Below are positions 32,290 to 41,014 of a DNA stretch of 62,947 nucleotides, piece by piece (positions within the stretch are counted from its first letter, which is position 1; each line of letters begins with the position of its first letter). Location of the stretch: positions 1-62,947 of the forward strand of contig JAGCCO010000014.1 in assembly GCA_017651645.1 (NCBI GenBank). Reading direction: 5' to 3'. A program made the translations under genes and the position numbers. The notes beneath the pieces were generated by a model. It was not told the DNA's origin and ran no database searches. It was given only the letters and a program-made list of their open reading frames with translations. The DNA comes from Bacteroidales bacterium (GTDB taxonomy: Bacteria; Bacteroidota; Bacteroidia; Bacteroidales; F082).

Positions 32290-34635
32290 ATGCATCGAAA
32301 ACTATTTTTATCCATAATATGCCTGTTAGGGCTGGTATTCAGTGCGTTTGCACAGCAAAGAGGGCAGATTACAGGTATTATCAAAGATGCCGAGACGAAC
32401 GAAACCTTGATCGGCGTGTCAATCTATGCGGAGAAACTGCAACTGGGTACCACGACCGATGAAAAAGGCCGCTACGAGTTGGAACTGCCATTCGGCGAGC
32501 ATCACTTGAGGATTTCCTATGTGGGCTATACCACTGTGGAGAAAAAGGTCAGCGTCGGCAACAAGCCGATAACACTCAACGTGAAATTACACACTGAGTC
32601 GGAAAAGCTTTCAGAAGTGGAAGTCTCTGGCGAGCGTAAGGACCGTAACGTGACAGCTATGGAGATGAGTGTGCAGACATTGGACATGATCACCATCAAG
32701 AAGATACCTGCTCTGATGGGCGAGGTGGATGTCATCAAGACCATCACGTTGCTGCCAGGTGTTCAGTCGGCTTCGGAAGGCTCGTCAGGCTTCAGCGTGC
32801 GTGGCGGTGCCACTGACCACAATCTCATCCTTCTTGACGGAGCCCCAATCTATAATGCTTCGCATTTTCTAGGCTTTTTCTCTATCTTCAACAACGATGT
32901 GATAAAGGATGCCACGCTTTATAAGGGCGATATTCCCGCCTATTTCGGTGGCCGCTTGTCTTCGGTTCTTGATATTACCGTAAAAGACGAGATGCCGAAA
33001 CGTTTTGGCGGACAAGGTGGAGTGGGTTTGGTGACAAGCCGTCTGATGCTTGAGGCTCCGCTTTTTGAACAAAAGACTTCTGTGTTACTGGCAGGACGTA
33101 CTACGTATGCTGGCCTTATCCTGCCTTTTATGGGTGAGGATTTGAATAAATCGGCCTTGTATTTTTATGATGTGAATGCCAAGGTGACTCAGGTTCTTGA
33201 TAAGAACAATCGTCTTTATTTCTCGCTGTATCATGGTTATGACAAGTTTTCGATGCAGGATATGATTCGCATGGGTTATGGAAACAGCAGTGCCACGCTT
33301 CGTTGGAATCACATCTTTTCTGACAGATTGACATCAAACCTATCGCTCATCGGATCAAGATACAATTACTCCATCGGGCTACAATACGACCCCTATGATT
33401 TTTCTATCAAAGCTGGCACCGATGCTGCCAATCTTGCCTATGATTTCACTATGGTTTGGAACGACCAGCATGTATCGAGATTTGGATTGACCACTGGAAT
33501 TCAATCTTATAAACAAGGTGAAATAGACGACAAAGGAGGAGCATTGGCCCAATACCTTCAGATTGACCAGACAAAGTCGGTGACCAGAAAGGGGTTGGAA
33601 CATGCTTTGTATTTGACGCATGATTATTCGCCAACACCTCGCTTTTCTTTCCGTTTGGGTATGAGGCTGTCTTGCTTTCAAAACATAGGAGAGGAAGAGT
33701 TTTACACATTTGATGATGTGCTCTATAATGTCCAGGACACCATTCATTATGGCAAGGGTGAGATTTTCAATACGGAAATCAATCCAGAACCACGTGTGGC
33801 TGCCATGTACAGAATCAATGAGAAATCGTCTGTCAAGGCTTCCTATTCGCGTACCGTGCAGTATGCACAAGTTTCATCGTCAGCAACGGGTGGTTTGCCT
33901 TTTGATGTGTGGTTCCCGGTTAGCCCCAACGTGAAACCTCAGAAGTGTGACCAGTTTGCACTTGGTTATTTCAGGAATTTCAGGAACGATGCCATTGAGA
34001 CTTCTGTCGAGGTGTATTACAAAAACCTTCAAAATGTCATCGACTTTAAGGACAATGCCATAACATATGGCTACTTGTTGATTGACGGAGAGTTGCGTTT
34101 TGGTAAGGGCCGTTCTTATGGTGCCGAATTTCTTGTGAGGAAAAATGTAGGCAAGTTTACGGGTTGGATTTCTTATACTTATTCCCGCTCGTTTAGGAGT
34201 GTTAAGGGCATTGACCACGGACTTGAATACCGTTCTCCTTATGATAGGCCTCACAACATTGTCATTGTCACCAATTACGATCTCACTCCACGCATTAGCT
34301 TGGCCGCCAACTGGATCTATAATACGGGTAAACCTGTGACCTACCCGTATGGACAATATACCATCAATGGAGCTACTTATGCCGTGTATAACGGCAAACG
34401 CAATCAAAGCCGTTATCCTGATTATCATAGATTGGATCTTTCATTCACCTATAAATTGGGTCGATTGGACAACAAGAAATGGCAAAGCGAACTAAATGTC
34501 TCCGTTTACAATGCCTATGCACGGCATAATACTTGGGCCATCACGTTTGACCAAGACAAAGACGGTGGTATTGTTACCAAAAACATGTATCTGTTTTCTG
34601 CCGTTCCTTCAATTTCATATAATTTCAAATTCTGA
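32290..34635 (+). CDS. TonB-dependent receptor with carboxypeptidase-regulatory-like domain
   Basis: A 781-residue outer-membrane transporter with a signal peptide (LFLSIICLLGLVFSAFAQ) and an N-terminal CarboxypepD_reg-like domain (GQITGIIKDAETNETLIGVSI). The plug contains TLLPGVQSASEGSSGFSVRGG and LILLDGAPIYNASHFLG, followed by a 22-strand barrel ending in FNFKF-type aromatic residues (ISYNFKF). Two DUF4249 lipoproteins follow at 5 and 60 bp. In Bacteroidota this pairing is recurrent and probably forms a receptor-lipoprotein uptake complex analogous to, but different from, SusC-SusD. Substrate unknown. Confidence 0.9.
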   Translation: MHRKLFLSIICLLGLVFSAFAQQRGQITGIIKDAETNETLIGVSIYAEKLQLGTTTDEKGRYELELPFGEHHLRISYVGYTTVEKKVSVGNKPITLNVKLHTESEKLSEVEVSGERKDRNVTAMEMSVQTLDMITIKKIPALMGEVDVIKTITLLPGVQSASEGSSGFSVRGGATDHNLILLDGAPIYNASHFLGFFSIFNNDVIKDATLYKGDIPAYFGGRLSSVLDITVKDEMPKRFGGQGGVGLVTSRLMLEAPLFEQKTSVLLAGRTTYAGLILPFMGEDLNKSALYFYDVNAKVTQVLDKNNRLYFSLYHGYDKFSMQDMIRMGYGNSSATLRWNHIFSDRLTSNLSLIGSRYNYSIGLQYDPYDFSIKAGTDAANLAYDFTMVWNDQHVSRFGLTTGIQSYKQGEIDDKGGALAQYLQIDQTKSVTRKGLEHALYLTHDYSPTPRFSFRLGMRLSCFQNIGEEEFYTFDDVLYNVQDTIHYGKGEIFNTEINPEPRVAAMYRINEKSSVKASYSRTVQYAQVSSSATGGLPFDVWFPVSPNVKPQKCDQFALGYFRNFRNDAIETSVEVYYKNLQNVIDFKDNAITYGYLLIDGELRFGKGRSYGAEFLVRKNVGKFTGWISYTYSRSFRSVKGIDHGLEYRSPYDRPHNIVIVTNYDLTPRISLAANWIYNTGKPVTYPYGQYTINGATYAVYNGKRNQSRYPDYHRLDLSFTYKLGRLDNKKWQSELNVSVYNAYARHNTWAITFDQDKDGGIVTKNMYLFSAVPSISYNFKF

Positions 34636-34640
34636 GTTTT

Positions 34641-35549
34641 ATGAAATTGTGGTTTAAGATATTGTTTGTCTGTCTGTTACTGATTGGAATTGCCTCATGT
34701 ACCGAGGATATCGTCATCGATTTGGAGGAAGGCGACCCTATGATTGGCGTGGAGGCTTCGTTTTCTAACGAGTTGAAATGCCACGAGGCCATAATTAGCT
34801 ATACTGCCGATTTCTATAACAAGGATGATGTCCGAATGGTGTGTGGTGCTACTGTATATGTAACGGATGGGGTGGACACGGTTTTCTATTACGAAGATTC
34901 GGAAAGGGAAGGTCATTATGTTACACAACCTGCAGCAGGAAAGAAAAACACTTTGTATCGCCTCTGTATTGATGTGCCGGAAACGGACGGTGAGATAGTG
35001 CATCTTTTCTCCGAGAGTTTGCTACCTGACAATGTGGATGTGATAGATAGTATTGTCATTAAACCCTTTAATGGAGTTGATGATACCCTGCCATCAGTGT
35101 TTTTCTTTGATACAATCGAATGGGTTTATCCTTATTTTCAGAGTCTTCCAGATCCAGAGATCATCTATATGCCGAAAATCTACAAAAATGATACATTATT
35201 AACCGATAGTCTGACCCAACAATCGATGATTCCCGTGGGAGGTTATGCTGGCTACTATATCAATGGTCCCGAAATGCTTGCTGCAAATAAGGAGATACCT
35301 GTGTTTTATTTTTTGAAACGCAATTTGAAGAAGGGTGACCTTATTCGCCTTGATTTGTGTAGCATTCCATCAGATTACATCACATATTATTACACCCTTA
35401 TAATGTCGATGGGAAGCAATCCTATGATGGGAGCGCCGGCAAACGTGAAGACAAACATCCAGCCTTCTGATAAGGCTGTTGGTTGGTTTTTTACCACCTC
35501 AGTCGTCTCGGTAGAAACCGTATTCAAGGATGAGTATAAACTGCGATAA
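34641..35549 (+). CDS. DUF4249 lipoprotein
   Basis: A 302-residue lipoprotein (Cys20 in IGIASCTED) with a beta-rich N-terminal domain (IGVEASFSNELKCHEAIISYTADFY) and the family's C-terminal features GYAGYYINGPEM and TNIQPSDKAVGWFFTTSV. Its start is 5 bp after the TonB-dependent receptor stop, so it is translationally close-coupled. By analogy with SusD it may be a surface lid or accessory subunit of the receptor, but this is inferred from gene pairing. The coding sequence looks more AT-rich than neighbouring core genes. Confidence 0.86.
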   Translation: MKLWFKILFVCLLLIGIASCTEDIVIDLEEGDPMIGVEASFSNELKCHEAIISYTADFYNKDDVRMVCGATVYVTDGVDTVFYYEDSEREGHYVTQPAAGKKNTLYRLCIDVPETDGEIVHLFSESLLPDNVDVIDSIVIKPFNGVDDTLPSVFFFDTIEWVYPYFQSLPDPEIIYMPKIYKNDTLLTDSLTQQSMIPVGGYAGYYINGPEMLAANKEIPVFYFLKRNLKKGDLIRLDLCSIPSDYITYYYTLIMSMGSNPMMGAPANVKTNIQPSDKAVGWFFTTSVVSVETVFKDEYKLR

Positions 35550-35609
35550 TCTTGTTTTGTTTTGCATAATATGAGTTAGTTGGTGTTTTTGCATTTAAAA
35601 CCATGAAAA

Positions 35610-36509
35610 ATGAAAGCGATAAAAGTCTGTAAATGGTTGTCGATATGCTTTTCTTTGTGGACAGTTGTTGCCTGCACAGAAGAAATAGAGATTGATACAC
35701 CTGATGGAAAAAAAGTTCCAGTAGTGGAGGGTTACCTCACCGATGAGATTAAACGTCATGAAATTATTCTGAGTTATTCATCGGAATTGTATTCTGGTGA
35801 GCAGGAGATGATTCCTGGCGCTGAGATTTATGTTGCCGGTGGAGGAGATACGATATATTATTATGAACAGGAAAACAACCCTGGTCATTACTTGACGGAT
35901 TATGTCGCTGGGAAGAAAAACACCCGTTATCATTTGGAAATCAATGTGGTTGATAATACATGGAGTACTAGGCCGATTCGAATGATTGCTGAAGTGAAGA
36001 TGCCCAATAATGCCGATTGTATTGACTCGGTTAAACTGTTGCGAAAACAAGATCAACAAGACGTTCCTTTTGTTGAGGATACTGTGGCTGTTCGCATCTG
36101 TCCATATTTTCAAACGCTTTCCAACCCTGATATAGTCTATAATGTTGCGTTGTACTTGAATGGCGCTCGTTTCAAAAATCGTCCTTCCTCACTCATCCAG
36201 TTGTTTCAGATGAGAGGCTATGCGGGTTATTATTTCAATGGTCCCGAGATGTTGGAAGACAATATTGAGGTACCTGTGGGTATCATGAATACCGCTTATC
36301 TGCATGAAGGCGATACGATTGGGTTGAAGCTACAGAGTATTTCAAAAGACTATATGTACTACCTTTTGAACCAAAAAGTATCCGTTGGTGTCAATCCGGT
36401 TATGGGTGCTTTTCCGGCTATGTATACCAATATTATGTCCAACTGCAGTGCCATTGGTTGGTTCAGTGCTACTTCGGTGATTGCGGCCGAGGCTATTTAT
36501 CACGAATAA
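35610..36509 (+). CDS. DUF4249 lipoprotein, second copy
   Basis: A 299-residue paralogue of the previous gene (Cys22 in TVVACTEE; PVVEGYLTDEIKRHEIILSYSSELY; GYAGYYFNGPEM; TNIMSNCSAIGWFSATSV). Similarity is obvious across the whole length, yet the sequences differ at most positions, so the duplication is not recent. The 60-bp gap shows no clear TAnnTTTG element, so it is probably transcribed from the receptor promoter. The operon ends at the bidirectional hairpin 36542-36565. Confidence 0.86.
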   Translation: MKAIKVCKWLSICFSLWTVVACTEEIEIDTPDGKKVPVVEGYLTDEIKRHEIILSYSSELYSGEQEMIPGAEIYVAGGGDTIYYYEQENNPGHYLTDYVAGKKNTRYHLEINVVDNTWSTRPIRMIAEVKMPNNADCIDSVKLLRKQDQQDVPFVEDTVAVRICPYFQTLSNPDIVYNVALYLNGARFKNRPSSLIQLFQMRGYAGYYFNGPEMLEDNIEVPVGIMNTAYLHEGDTIGLKLQSISKDYMYYLLNQKVSVGVNPVMGAFPAMYTNIMSNCSAIGWFSATSVIAAEAIYHE

Positions 36510-36541
36510 CAAACTAAGGATTAGATGATGGAAACAAAAAA

Positions 36542-36565
36542 AGAGTCGCCTGACCAGGCGACTCT
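36542..36565. terminator. Bidirectional terminator between DUF4249 and C25 protease genes
   Basis: A 10-bp perfect stem (AGAGTCGCCT / AGGCGACTCT) with a 4-nt loop. The A run before it (36536-36542) becomes a T tract on the minus strand and serves the C25 gene. TTTCATTTT on the plus side can serve the DUF4249 operon. Confidence 0.8.
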
Positions 36566-36589
36566 TTCATTTTGAATTTGGCTGTGAGA

Positions 36590-39500
36590 TTACTTCACCA
36601 CAACCTTTTCCACACGGACTTGTGAGCCGGTGGTGAGGCGGAGGAAGTACACGCCTTTCGTCATGTCGTTGACATTGATCTGCTCAGTGCCTTGGGCATT
36701 GCCATTGGCCACAACCTGACCCATGCCGTTGTACATCTCATAGCTGTATTCGGCATTGCCGCAGTTGATGTAAAGTGTACTGTTGACAGGGTTGGGGTAG
36801 ATGACGAATTCGGCTTCATTCTCATCAAGGCTCATCTCACCCTTCACGTCGATACACTCGGGGACAGAACTGCCTTCAGAATACTCGGCAATGACACAAT
36901 AGGTGAAGTGGATTTCGGAAGCCACCATATCAGTGTAAGTTCCTTCTTGAGATTGACCGATCAAGATACCATTGCGGTAGATAGTATAGCCTACAGCAAG
37001 ATCTGGTTCGTCCCAAGTCAAGGTGACGGAACCGATTTCGACGTTGGCATCAAGGTTCTCAACGGGGTTGAAGTCGCCAACAGGTGCGCTACCATTGCAG
37101 TTGCAGTCGAATTCATACAGGAGGCCGCCACTGAGGTTGGTGCCGTTATAGATGACATCACCGTTCTCATACTTCATGACGAAGGAGCACTCGTAAGTGT
37201 ACTGGCCACTGATCCAAGTCAAGGTGACATGAACACCAATACCGATTTCTAAGGTTTCAGTCCCTGAAGATTGTCCGGAAGTGAGGGTCAGTTCAACAGC
37301 AGGTGTACCATCGTTAAACTCGATTCTCAGCTTGTTGCCGTTCCAGCCATCGCCATAAGAGTCGGTCATTTCGACAATGACCATGCAGGTGTTCTTCAGG
37401 ATGACGCTACCTTCGATGGTGAGACCACCATCAGCCTGCATGGTGAAGTTGACAGGGATTTGGTCGTTTGAAGGACAGTTGGGATCGATGCTGATATGGA
37501 ACACGCATGAGGCAATGCCGTCAGGATCGATGGTGCCGAACTCAACGTTTTCGTTGAGCAAGGTGACATATTGGCTCTCGCAGGAGATGCTGGCGATGGC
37601 ATTGGTGGCCATGTAGTGACCGATGTTTTTGAAGTTAGCAACGATAGTCAGCTCTTCTCCAGGTACATAGCTGCCAGCCCAATCGGCTCCAGCATAGTCG
37701 AGGATGGCTTGACCAGCTGTGATGAAGACCTTGCCGTTCCAGCTCTGTCCGCCACAATCCATGGTGACATCAATTTGGAAGCGTGTGCCATCTTCCACAC
37801 CTTCGGCAACGATGAAGCTGAAGGCATCTTGTAGAGTAATGGTCTCATCAGCAGGCACCACACCAAATTCGGCGGTGCCGTTGATGATGTTCATACGTTC
37901 ATCGGCGCAGCTCAAAGTGACGGTGGTGACATCTGTGGTCGGGTCGGCGCCCACGTTCTTGAAGCTCATGCTGAGGCTCGTCTCCACATTGACAGGGGCG
38001 AAGTTTGGCGAGACGCCATTCACGGTGAGGTAAGCGCCTTGAGCAGGCAGGATTTCAACAGGGATGACTTCGGTTACCTTATTATAACCCATTACCGTCA
38101 GCGTGGCAGTGCCCACGTTCGACAACGGGGAAAAGCTCAAGGTGGCAGTACCGTCATGGATGTCGGCGGTGGCGATAACCTCACCATCCATCATGAGGGT
38201 GGCAATACCGTAGGCAGTGTTTTCGGCACTGACCTCAAGGGTCGACATGCCTAACATCAGAGCTGCAGGATTAAGGCTGACATTCATGCTGACGGGATTG
38301 TCGGTACGTACCATCAGGCTCGGGTCACCAAAGAGAATCCAAGTGTCGTGCGTGTCGTTACCTTGGCTTCCGCTCTTATCAAGGACGTTCATGTTGCCGT
38401 TCAATGAGGCACCTCCCAAGGTGTGGTTGAATTGGTCACCGCCAATCCATTCACAAAGGATGGCCACCATCTCGTCTTGACCGTACATGGGCGGGATCCA
38501 AGGCTGAGACATCCAGGAGAACATACCTCCGACGGCACCGGTAGGAGCACCTGTTCCGTTGTCGGTGGCACGCATCCATGCCTCGGCAAAGCACTCTGAA
38601 CCGTAGTTGAACTTACCGTTCAAGCAAGCCACGGACCAAACGATAGGCCACATGTCGTCGTTTACCAATGCATTCACATTACTGTTGCTGTAGTTGGCTA
38701 CGCCCCAGCTTGTTTCCGAACCGTGGTTGCAGTAGTTGATAATGCTAACGCCGTCATTGATGGTGTTGCTGATGGAAGTCTGTGAAGCACCGCCACCGCC
38801 ACCGTGAAGTTCAGTGACATGCTCATAGGTGTAGTGTTCGAGGGTGTCACGGATGAAGTCAATATGTTGGTAATCATCCTCACCATAGTGACCGCTACCT
38901 GCACCAATATAACCAATACCCAATCCTTTGTTGACCCAAGTCATGCCTTCCGGCATATCGCGCTCATAGTAAAGCACTTTGTTTACGTGATTGGCCACAT
39001 GCGCATCGGTCTGGACAGAGAAACGACCAACGAAAACTTCGATGTAGTGGTCGGAGCCTTCAAGTTGACCGAACCAGTTGTCGGAACGTTCACCACTGAC
39101 AGAATGGGGCGTGATGTGCTCGTAATCACCGACAAACAATACATACACGAGGTTACGCTCGGGGTTAGTGTAGATGTCATTGATGTAGTTCTTGATTTGC
39201 GTGTCGTTGTTGCCACCGACTTCACTCACGCTGACCATGGTGGTGGGGCGGCCCGACTGGTTCTTCCAGTCTACAAAAGGCTGCATACCAGCCATGAACT
39301 GGTCGGCACAGATAACCAACATTTCGCCACGGTCTTCAACGAAGTTGTATTTGGCGTTGTTTTCCTTATAGTTGATGAAGCGGCGGGCGTATGCAGCCTT
39401 CATCTCGGGTGAAACCTTGGCAGCAGCTTTGCGGGCGTCTTTGGGGTTCACGCCGTTGTCGCTCACCTTGTTCATTGCTATAGTCAGGTGATGATAGACG

Positions 39501-40048
39501 CGCAATGTCTTCGTCACAGGATTATAGGCGAAGGGGTATACCTCAATGTTCTGTCCACGATAGTCGCGGATGATATAAGGCGTTTCCAAATAAGCCTGTT
39601 TAGCAGGATAGAAAGCGTCCTGGCTGTACATGGGACCATAGGTGTATGGCACACTTTCAGGGTCGATCTGACGGCTGAAGTTACCTTTTGAAGGAGCGAT
39701 TTCAATATTCTCATATTCTGTGAAATCGCTGTTGGTGATGCTCACTTCCATCTCGGCCATATCACCGATAATGGCGGGAACGGGGAAGTGTGGGAGGTTG
39801 GGAGCACCAGCTTCGAGCATCGTGGCCATTTTCGGAACCGAGATAATCTGCTGAATGCCGTTAGGTGTGCTAACTTTTGTCATGGTGAATCCGCTCAGCG
39901 AGAAGTCGACAACGACTTGTGCTTCACTGCTCGAAATCAACTTGACCTGAGGAGCGGCGGGCGTGTTGCCGTTGATGCCGACCCATTGTTGAGCCATGGT
40001 CATGATTGACATGGCCACAAGAGCAAGTGTAAAAACAACTCTTTTCAT
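36590..40048 (-). CDS. C25 (gingipain-family) cysteine peptidase with T9SS sorting domain
   Basis: An 1152-residue secreted protease with a signal peptide (1-19), gingipain-type propeptide (about 20-225) and C25 catalytic domain with His442 (INYCNHGSETSW) and Cys475 (WSVACLNGKF), 33 residues apart as in gingipain RgpB. Three Ig-like/adhesin-type repeats follow, then a DxYGDGWNG beta domain, an FN3-like module and a T9SS C-terminal signal (IYPNPVNSTLYI ... GVYFLRLTTG). It is predicted to be exported by T9SS and attached to the cell surface. Own -7 element at 40100-40107. Confidence 0.9.
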   Translation of the reverse strand: MKRVVFTLALVAMSIMTMAQQWVGINGNTPAAPQVKLISSSEAQVVVDFSLSGFTMTKVSTPNGIQQIISVPKMATMLEAGAPNLPHFPVPAIIGDMAEMEVSITNSDFTEYENIEIAPSKGNFSRQIDPESVPYTYGPMYSQDAFYPAKQAYLETPYIIRDYRGQNIEVYPFAYNPVTKTLRVYHHLTIAMNKVSDNGVNPKDARKAAAKVSPEMKAAYARRFINYKENNAKYNFVEDRGEMLVICADQFMAGMQPFVDWKNQSGRPTTMVSVSEVGGNNDTQIKNYINDIYTNPERNLVYVLFVGDYEHITPHSVSGERSDNWFGQLEGSDHYIEVFVGRFSVQTDAHVANHVNKVLYYERDMPEGMTWVNKGLGIGYIGAGSGHYGEDDYQHIDFIRDTLEHYTYEHVTELHGGGGGASQTSISNTINDGVSIINYCNHGSETSWGVANYSNSNVNALVNDDMWPIVWSVACLNGKFNYGSECFAEAWMRATDNGTGAPTGAVGGMFSWMSQPWIPPMYGQDEMVAILCEWIGGDQFNHTLGGASLNGNMNVLDKSGSQGNDTHDTWILFGDPSLMVRTDNPVSMNVSLNPAALMLGMSTLEVSAENTAYGIATLMMDGEVIATADIHDGTATLSFSPLSNVGTATLTVMGYNKVTEVIPVEILPAQGAYLTVNGVSPNFAPVNVETSLSMSFKNVGADPTTDVTTVTLSCADERMNIINGTAEFGVVPADETITLQDAFSFIVAEGVEDGTRFQIDVTMDCGGQSWNGKVFITAGQAILDYAGADWAGSYVPGEELTIVANFKNIGHYMATNAIASISCESQYVTLLNENVEFGTIDPDGIASCVFHISIDPNCPSNDQIPVNFTMQADGGLTIEGSVILKNTCMVIVEMTDSYGDGWNGNKLRIEFNDGTPAVELTLTSGQSSGTETLEIGIGVHVTLTWISGQYTYECSFVMKYENGDVIYNGTNLSGGLLYEFDCNCNGSAPVGDFNPVENLDANVEIGSVTLTWDEPDLAVGYTIYRNGILIGQSQEGTYTDMVASEIHFTYCVIAEYSEGSSVPECIDVKGEMSLDENEAEFVIYPNPVNSTLYINCGNAEYSYEMYNGMGQVVANGNAQGTEQINVNDMTKGVYFLRLTTGSQVRVEKVVVK

Positions 40049-40099
40049 GTTAATTGGTTAGTTAAATTATTGATAGATTGTTGACTTGAAAAAGTGGGG

Positions 40100-40107
40100 C
40101 AAAAGTA
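40100..40107 (-). promoter_or_regulatory. Promoter -7 element of the first C25 gene
   Basis: Minus strand TACTTTTG, giving a predicted leader of about 45 nt. Confidence 0.55.
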
Positions 40108-40193
40108 CGAATATTTCTCTTAATGAGAAAGAGGTTTGGAAATAAATTCTGCCTAGGTCGGTTTAATTGGCTCCCTAGAATCAAAGATTTGTT

Positions 40194-40201
40194 TACTTTT
40201 G
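40194..40201 (+). promoter_or_regulatory. Promoter -7 element of the TerB/DnaJ gene
   Basis: TACTTTTG, 25 bp before the ATG at 40227. Confidence 0.6.
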
Positions 40202-40226
40202 CGCCCTAAAACAAAAACTGAGAACA

Positions 40227-40961
40227 ATGGGATTCTTCTTGAGATTGATATTGACAGGTTTAGGGTGGTCGTTTGGCGGCCCTTTGGGTGCCATCATCGG
40301 TTATGCTATTGGCGGATTGTTTTCGAGTAATCGACCGCGGGTCATCCGCTCGGAGGTGAACGAGACCTTTGGCAACACGGAAGAGAAACGCGATTTCAAC
40401 GTGACGTTGTTGGTGCTCTCTGCTGCTGTGATGAAGGCCGACGGTAACGTGAAACGCTCCGAACTTGATTATGTGAAGCGGTTCTTTTTGCAGAATTTCG
40501 GTCAGGAACGGGCAGAGAATTACATCAAGATGTTGCGCGAGATTCTTGAAAAAGACTACAATCTCTATGAAGTCAGCCAGCAAGTGGGACGCTATATGGA
40601 GTATTCCTCACGTCTACAATTGCTGCATTATCTTTTTGGTATTGCCAATTCTGATGGTAGGATCTCGGCAGAGGAATTGAGCGTCATCAATACAATTTCG
40701 GACTATATGGGCATCACCAACAGCGATTTCCAGTCGGTGAAGGCCATGTTCATCAAGGAAACCGATAGCGCCTATAAGATTCTCGGAATCGAGCCTTCGG
40801 CATCTGACGAAGAAGTGAAGCGAGCCTATCGCGAGATGGCCAAAAAGAACCATCCCGATTTGGTGGGCAACCTTGGCGATGAGGTTAGACAGGCAGCCGA
40901 GAAGAAGTTCCAAGAGATCAACGCTGCTTACGAGACCATCAAGAAACAACGAGGTCTTTAA
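40227..40961 (+). CDS. TerB-DnaJ domain protein (DjlA-like co-chaperone)
   Basis: A 244-residue protein with a Gly-rich hydrophobic N-terminus ([29 protein letters not shown], about 3-32), a TerB-like helical domain (about 55-170; [25 protein letters not shown]) and a C-terminal J domain with the essential HPD (KKNHPDLVG). Architecture matches DjlA-type co-chaperones that recruit DnaK to a membrane. It interrupts the C25 protease cluster in the opposite orientation and has its own promoter and terminator, so it need not be functionally linked to the proteases. Confidence 0.9.
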   Translation: MGFFLRLILTGLGWSFGGPLGAIIGYAIGGLFSSNRPRVIRSEVNETFGNTEEKRDFNVTLLVLSAAVMKADGNVKRSELDYVKRFFLQNFGQERAENYIKMLREILEKDYNLYEVSQQVGRYMEYSSRLQLLHYLFGIANSDGRISAEELSVINTISDYMGITNSDFQSVKAMFIKETDSAYKILGIEPSASDEEVKRAYREMAKKNHPDLVGNLGDEVRQAAEKKFQEINAAYETIKKQRGL

Positions 40962-40964
40962 ACC

Positions 40965-40994
40965 AAGAAAGGCAGCCAACTGGCTGCCTTTCTT
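40965..40994. terminator. Bidirectional terminator
   Basis: A 14-bp perfect inverted repeat (AAGAAAGGCAGCCA / TGGCTGCCTTTCTT) lies between the convergent TerB/DnaJ and second C25 genes, with A-rich and T-rich outer arms that suit termination in both directions. Confidence 0.88.
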
Positions 40995-41014
40995 AATTAT
41001 TCAAGGAACTTAAA

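Noticed and set aside
31318..32295. A 325-codon minus-strand frame opposite dnaE
   Set aside because: The composition is that of a shadow, and the plus-strand polymerase is complete with conserved motifs.
38800..39412. Long plus-strand open frames opposite the C25 genes (also near 42419-43081, 43277-44512, 45663-46256 and 47022-47609)
   Set aside because: They mirror the codon structure of the C25 genes, have low-complexity Val/Gly/His/Asp composition, no promoters, and match no recognisable family.
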